From JAGVSR01 sp963750715 (GTDB lineage: Bacteria > Pseudomonadota > Alphaproteobacteria > Rhizobiales > Hyphomicrobiaceae): a stretch of DNA of 64,000 bases. The position numbers were made by a program, and so were the translations under genes. The DNA is taken from the NCBI GenBank assembly GCA_963750715.1, contig CAVVRP010000008.1, positions 556,385 through 620,384 on the forward strand. Direction: 5' to 3'. The notes beneath the pieces were generated by a model. It was given only the letters and a program-made list of their open reading frames with translations. It searched no databases and had not been told where the DNA came from. Positions 62,428 to 64,000 of the stretch are shown one piece after another. How positions within the stretch are numbered: the first letter of the stretch is position 1; each line of letters begins with the position of its first letter.

Positions 62428-63642
62428 ATGAAGAAGACCGCCAACCTTCGGTTGAAGGGTCGGCAGTGGCAGTTCGTGAAGAAGTTGCCAGCCGATGTCC
62501 ATGCCCAGGTCGGTAAGGCTTGGATGGTCAAAAACCTGGGGACTGCCGATGTCCTCAAGGCGATGCGGCTGCGAGACCGTCTTCTCGTGGAACTGGAGCA
62601 GCTCGTCTATTCAGCCCGAATGGGTGTCGTAGATAGCGAGGCTGCGATCTTGGGTGAGCTTGAAGGGCTCTCGCCAGATGACCGGCAGTCCATCGAGCAC
62701 CACCTACAAGACAAGGCAGAGGCGCGCGGTGACCCAGATGGTGGCGTCGAGTGGTACAAGAGGGTCACCGGCCAAGCCGTCCCGATTTCGCTCCACGTGG
62801 ATCGCTTCCTGCGCGAGTGCCCAGCGGTGCCTACGACACAGGCAGCTCGCCGGTCGACCATCGAACGCTTCGAGGTGTGGCTTCGGCAAGAGAAGGGCGG
62901 CAGCAGTCATCTCAAGGCTGTCTCGAAGAAGACCGCCGGTGCCTTTGCGTCTGCGCTCACAGAGCAGGGGTTGGCCCAGAAGACGGTGAATTGCCACCTG
63001 TCCTACCTGTCGAGCTACTGGCGCTGGATGGTGAAGCGCGGCCTGGTCGAAGTGAATGTGTGGGCAGGCCAACAGGTCGTCACCAAGGGCAGCTCCAGGG
63101 CGAGGCTTGCCTGGACGCTCGAAGAGGTCGCTGACCTAGTCGGGCGGGCCCCTACGCGGCTTCTACGCCACGCAATCGCTATCGCTGCTCTGTCTGGGCT
63201 GCGAGCTGGTGAACTGACGAAGCTGAAGGTGGCCGACTGTCGAGACGGGGTCTTCAACATTCGAGCCGGTAAGACCGACGCGGCCACTCGGAAGGTTCCT
63301 ATTCATTCGTACCTCGGTGCGATCATCGAGGCGCGGATCGCCAGCCGTCGAGACGATGAGTATCTGCTAGCCGAGCTGAAAGGTAACCCGAAAGGCATCG
63401 TGAAGAGGTTCGCTAGGTTTCGTGCGTCTGCTTTCGGTAAGACTGAAGGGCAAGCTTCGAAGACCTTTCACAGCCTGCGCCACACCTTCGTGACCGAGGC
63501 GCTTCGAGCTGGATGCGATCTCTACATTGTGCAGTCGTGTGTCGGCCATGTTCCGGCTGGTGTGACGCTGTCGGTCTATCATAAGGGGCCGAGCATCGAG
63601 CAGTTGAGGGCTGTGGTTGAGTCCGTTCCTGGGTCCATTTAG
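62428..63642 (+). CDS. tyrosine recombinase/phage-type integrase
   Basis: This 404-residue site-specific recombinase has an N-terminal SAM-like core-binding domain (about 115-215) and the catalytic domain (about 225-400). The catalytic residues are R in LSGLRAGEL, K near AGKTDAATRKVPIHSY, HSLRHTFV (His-x-x-Arg), GH in CVGHVPAGVT and the nucleophile Tyr in VYHKG. The N-terminal region (MKKTANLRLKGRQWQFVKKLP) is like that of phage and island integrases. Codon use is less GC-biased than neighbours, as in transferred genes. No cargo, attachment site or tRNA is visible; the stop is 4 nt from the arylsulfatase stop. Confidence 0.9.
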   Translation: MKKTANLRLKGRQWQFVKKLPADVHAQVGKAWMVKNLGTADVLKAMRLRDRLLVELEQLVYSARMGVVDSEAAILGELEGLSPDDRQSIEHHLQDKAEARGDPDGGVEWYKRVTGQAVPISLHVDRFLRECPAVPTTQAARRSTIERFEVWLRQEKGGSSHLKAVSKKTAGAFASALTEQGLAQKTVNCHLSYLSSYWRWMVKRGLVEVNVWAGQQVVTKGSSRARLAWTLEEVADLVGRAPTRLLRHAIAIAALSGLRAGELTKLKVADCRDGVFNIRAGKTDAATRKVPIHSYLGAIIEARIASRRDDEYLLAELKGNPKGIVKRFARFRASAFGKTEGQASKTFHSLRHTFVTEALRAGCDLYIVQSCVGHVPAGVTLSVYHKGPSIEQLRAVVESVPGSI

Positions 63643-63646
63643 CGGT

Positions 63647-64000
63647 TCACTTCGCCGGTGTGTAAGGGTCGGGCGTGCCGGGCGCGATGAGTGGATTCTT
63701 CCGCGTGCTCAGCTCGAACGCCGCAATCATCTTGGTCATCGGTTCGACGGCCCAGGTGTTTTGGACTGTAACCGGGAATTCTTCCTTGGGATCGAGAATG
63801 AGGTTGAACAGCTTTGGCGTGCCGAGCTTCAACGGGGGCGTGAACCAGTTGTGCATCTCGTCGTAGAGGTGCAGTTTCCAGTTTCGCCACTTCACCGCCT
63901 GCAGGCGGTCCGCAAGGAACAGCAGGATGCCTTCGCGGTTCGAGGTCTCCTTCTTGTCCAACAGAAAATCGGTCTGATCCACGCCGTCAATGGCGCGGTC
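63647..64000 (-). CDS. arylsulfatase, C-terminal part (5' end outside window)
   Basis: The 118 codons in view match the C-terminal region of bacterial sulfatases: GVDQTDFLLDKKETSNREGILLFLADRLQAVKWRNWKLHL, then EEFPVTVQNTWAVEPMTKMIAAFE. Sulfatases hydrolyse sulfate esters with a formylglycine made from Cys or Ser; those residues lie beyond the window. The frame is uninterrupted to the window edge (codon at 64000). It converges on the integrase, with 4 nt between stops. Confidence 0.88.
   Translation of the reverse strand, partial: DRAIDGVDQTDFLLDKKETSNREGILLFLADRLQAVKWRNWKLHLYDEMHNWFTPPLKLGTPKLFNLILDPKEEFPVTVQNTWAVEPMTKMIAAFELSTRKNPLIAPGTPDPYTPAK

Noticed and set aside
1..64000. CRISPR arrays, rRNA and tRNA genes
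   Set aside because: I saw no regularly spaced direct repeats, no rRNA core sequences and no cloverleaf with a T-loop in intergenic regions, reading by eye. A tRNAscan-SE run would decide for tRNA.

Overview
The window is a high-GC chromosomal segment of an alphaproteobacterium, most likely order Hyphomicrobiales (Rhizobiales). This rests on gene content and order: cpdR-hpt beside ftsE-ftsX, hisC-tyrC divergent from a SAM-II-controlled metX-metW pair, lptB-rpoN-ptsN, and uppP-GST-queG. The genus cannot be fixed from the sequence alone. No rRNA, tRNA or CRISPR array was found.

Layout. 1-3.6 kb: the end of a YnfA-type membrane protein, proB-proA (proline synthesis) and an FAH-family hydrolase. 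3.6-7.0 kb: a large multi-pass membrane coiled-coil protein of unknown function, split by a frameshift. 7.3-9.6 kb: zur-znuC-znuB (zinc uptake) behind a hairpin-rich leader. 9.9-12.6 kb: a small low-affinity iron permease-like gene, ispG, cpdR and hpt. 12.8-16.1 kb: ftsE, a frameshifted ftsX, a YdcF-like gene and plsC. 16.2-19.4 kb: a B12-dependent ribonucleotide reductase and a small unknown gene. 19.4-26.4 kb: a ChaC-like gene, tyrC, hisC, a SAM-II riboswitch, metX-metW, a methyltransferase, a frameshifted gloB and a DUF985 cupin gene. 26.6-28.4 kb: a NYN-domain protein.

28.6-43.5 kb is one co-directional run on the minus strand, in transcription order soxB-soxD-soxA-soxG-sdaA-dgcA-dgcB-etfA-etfB-gbcA-gbcB. 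It encodes stepwise demethylation of glycine betaine to dimethylglycine, sarcosine and glycine, plus serine deamination to pyruvate. Most junctions overlap by 4-8 nt or are under 30 nt apart. An allophanate hydrolase fragment and pyruvate carboxylase follow. Pyruvate carboxylase could carry the pyruvate on to oxaloacetate, but it lies outside the operon.

48.3-56.5 kb holds infC with an apparent AUU start, a GT4 glycosyltransferase, an alpha/beta hydrolase, a secreted coiled-coil protein, an SDR, queG, an FzlA-like GST, uppP and ptsN. 56.9-62.2 kb holds rpoN, lptB, a fused LptC-LptA protein and an RNase D-like gene. 62.4-64 kb holds a lone tyrosine recombinase abutting a partial arylsulfatase.

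The observations I rate highest are: the single-operon betaine-to-pyruvate pathway; the LptC-LptA fusion with two OstA domains; the infC AUU start with an ideally spaced Shine-Dalgarno; the SAM-II riboswitch; the hairpins upstream of zur; and four single-base frameshifts between 5.7 and 25.5 kb, which hint at sequencing errors or a degraded source. I did not find a clearly new multi-gene system. The best uncharacterised candidate is the split membrane coiled-coil protein at 3.6-7.0 kb.
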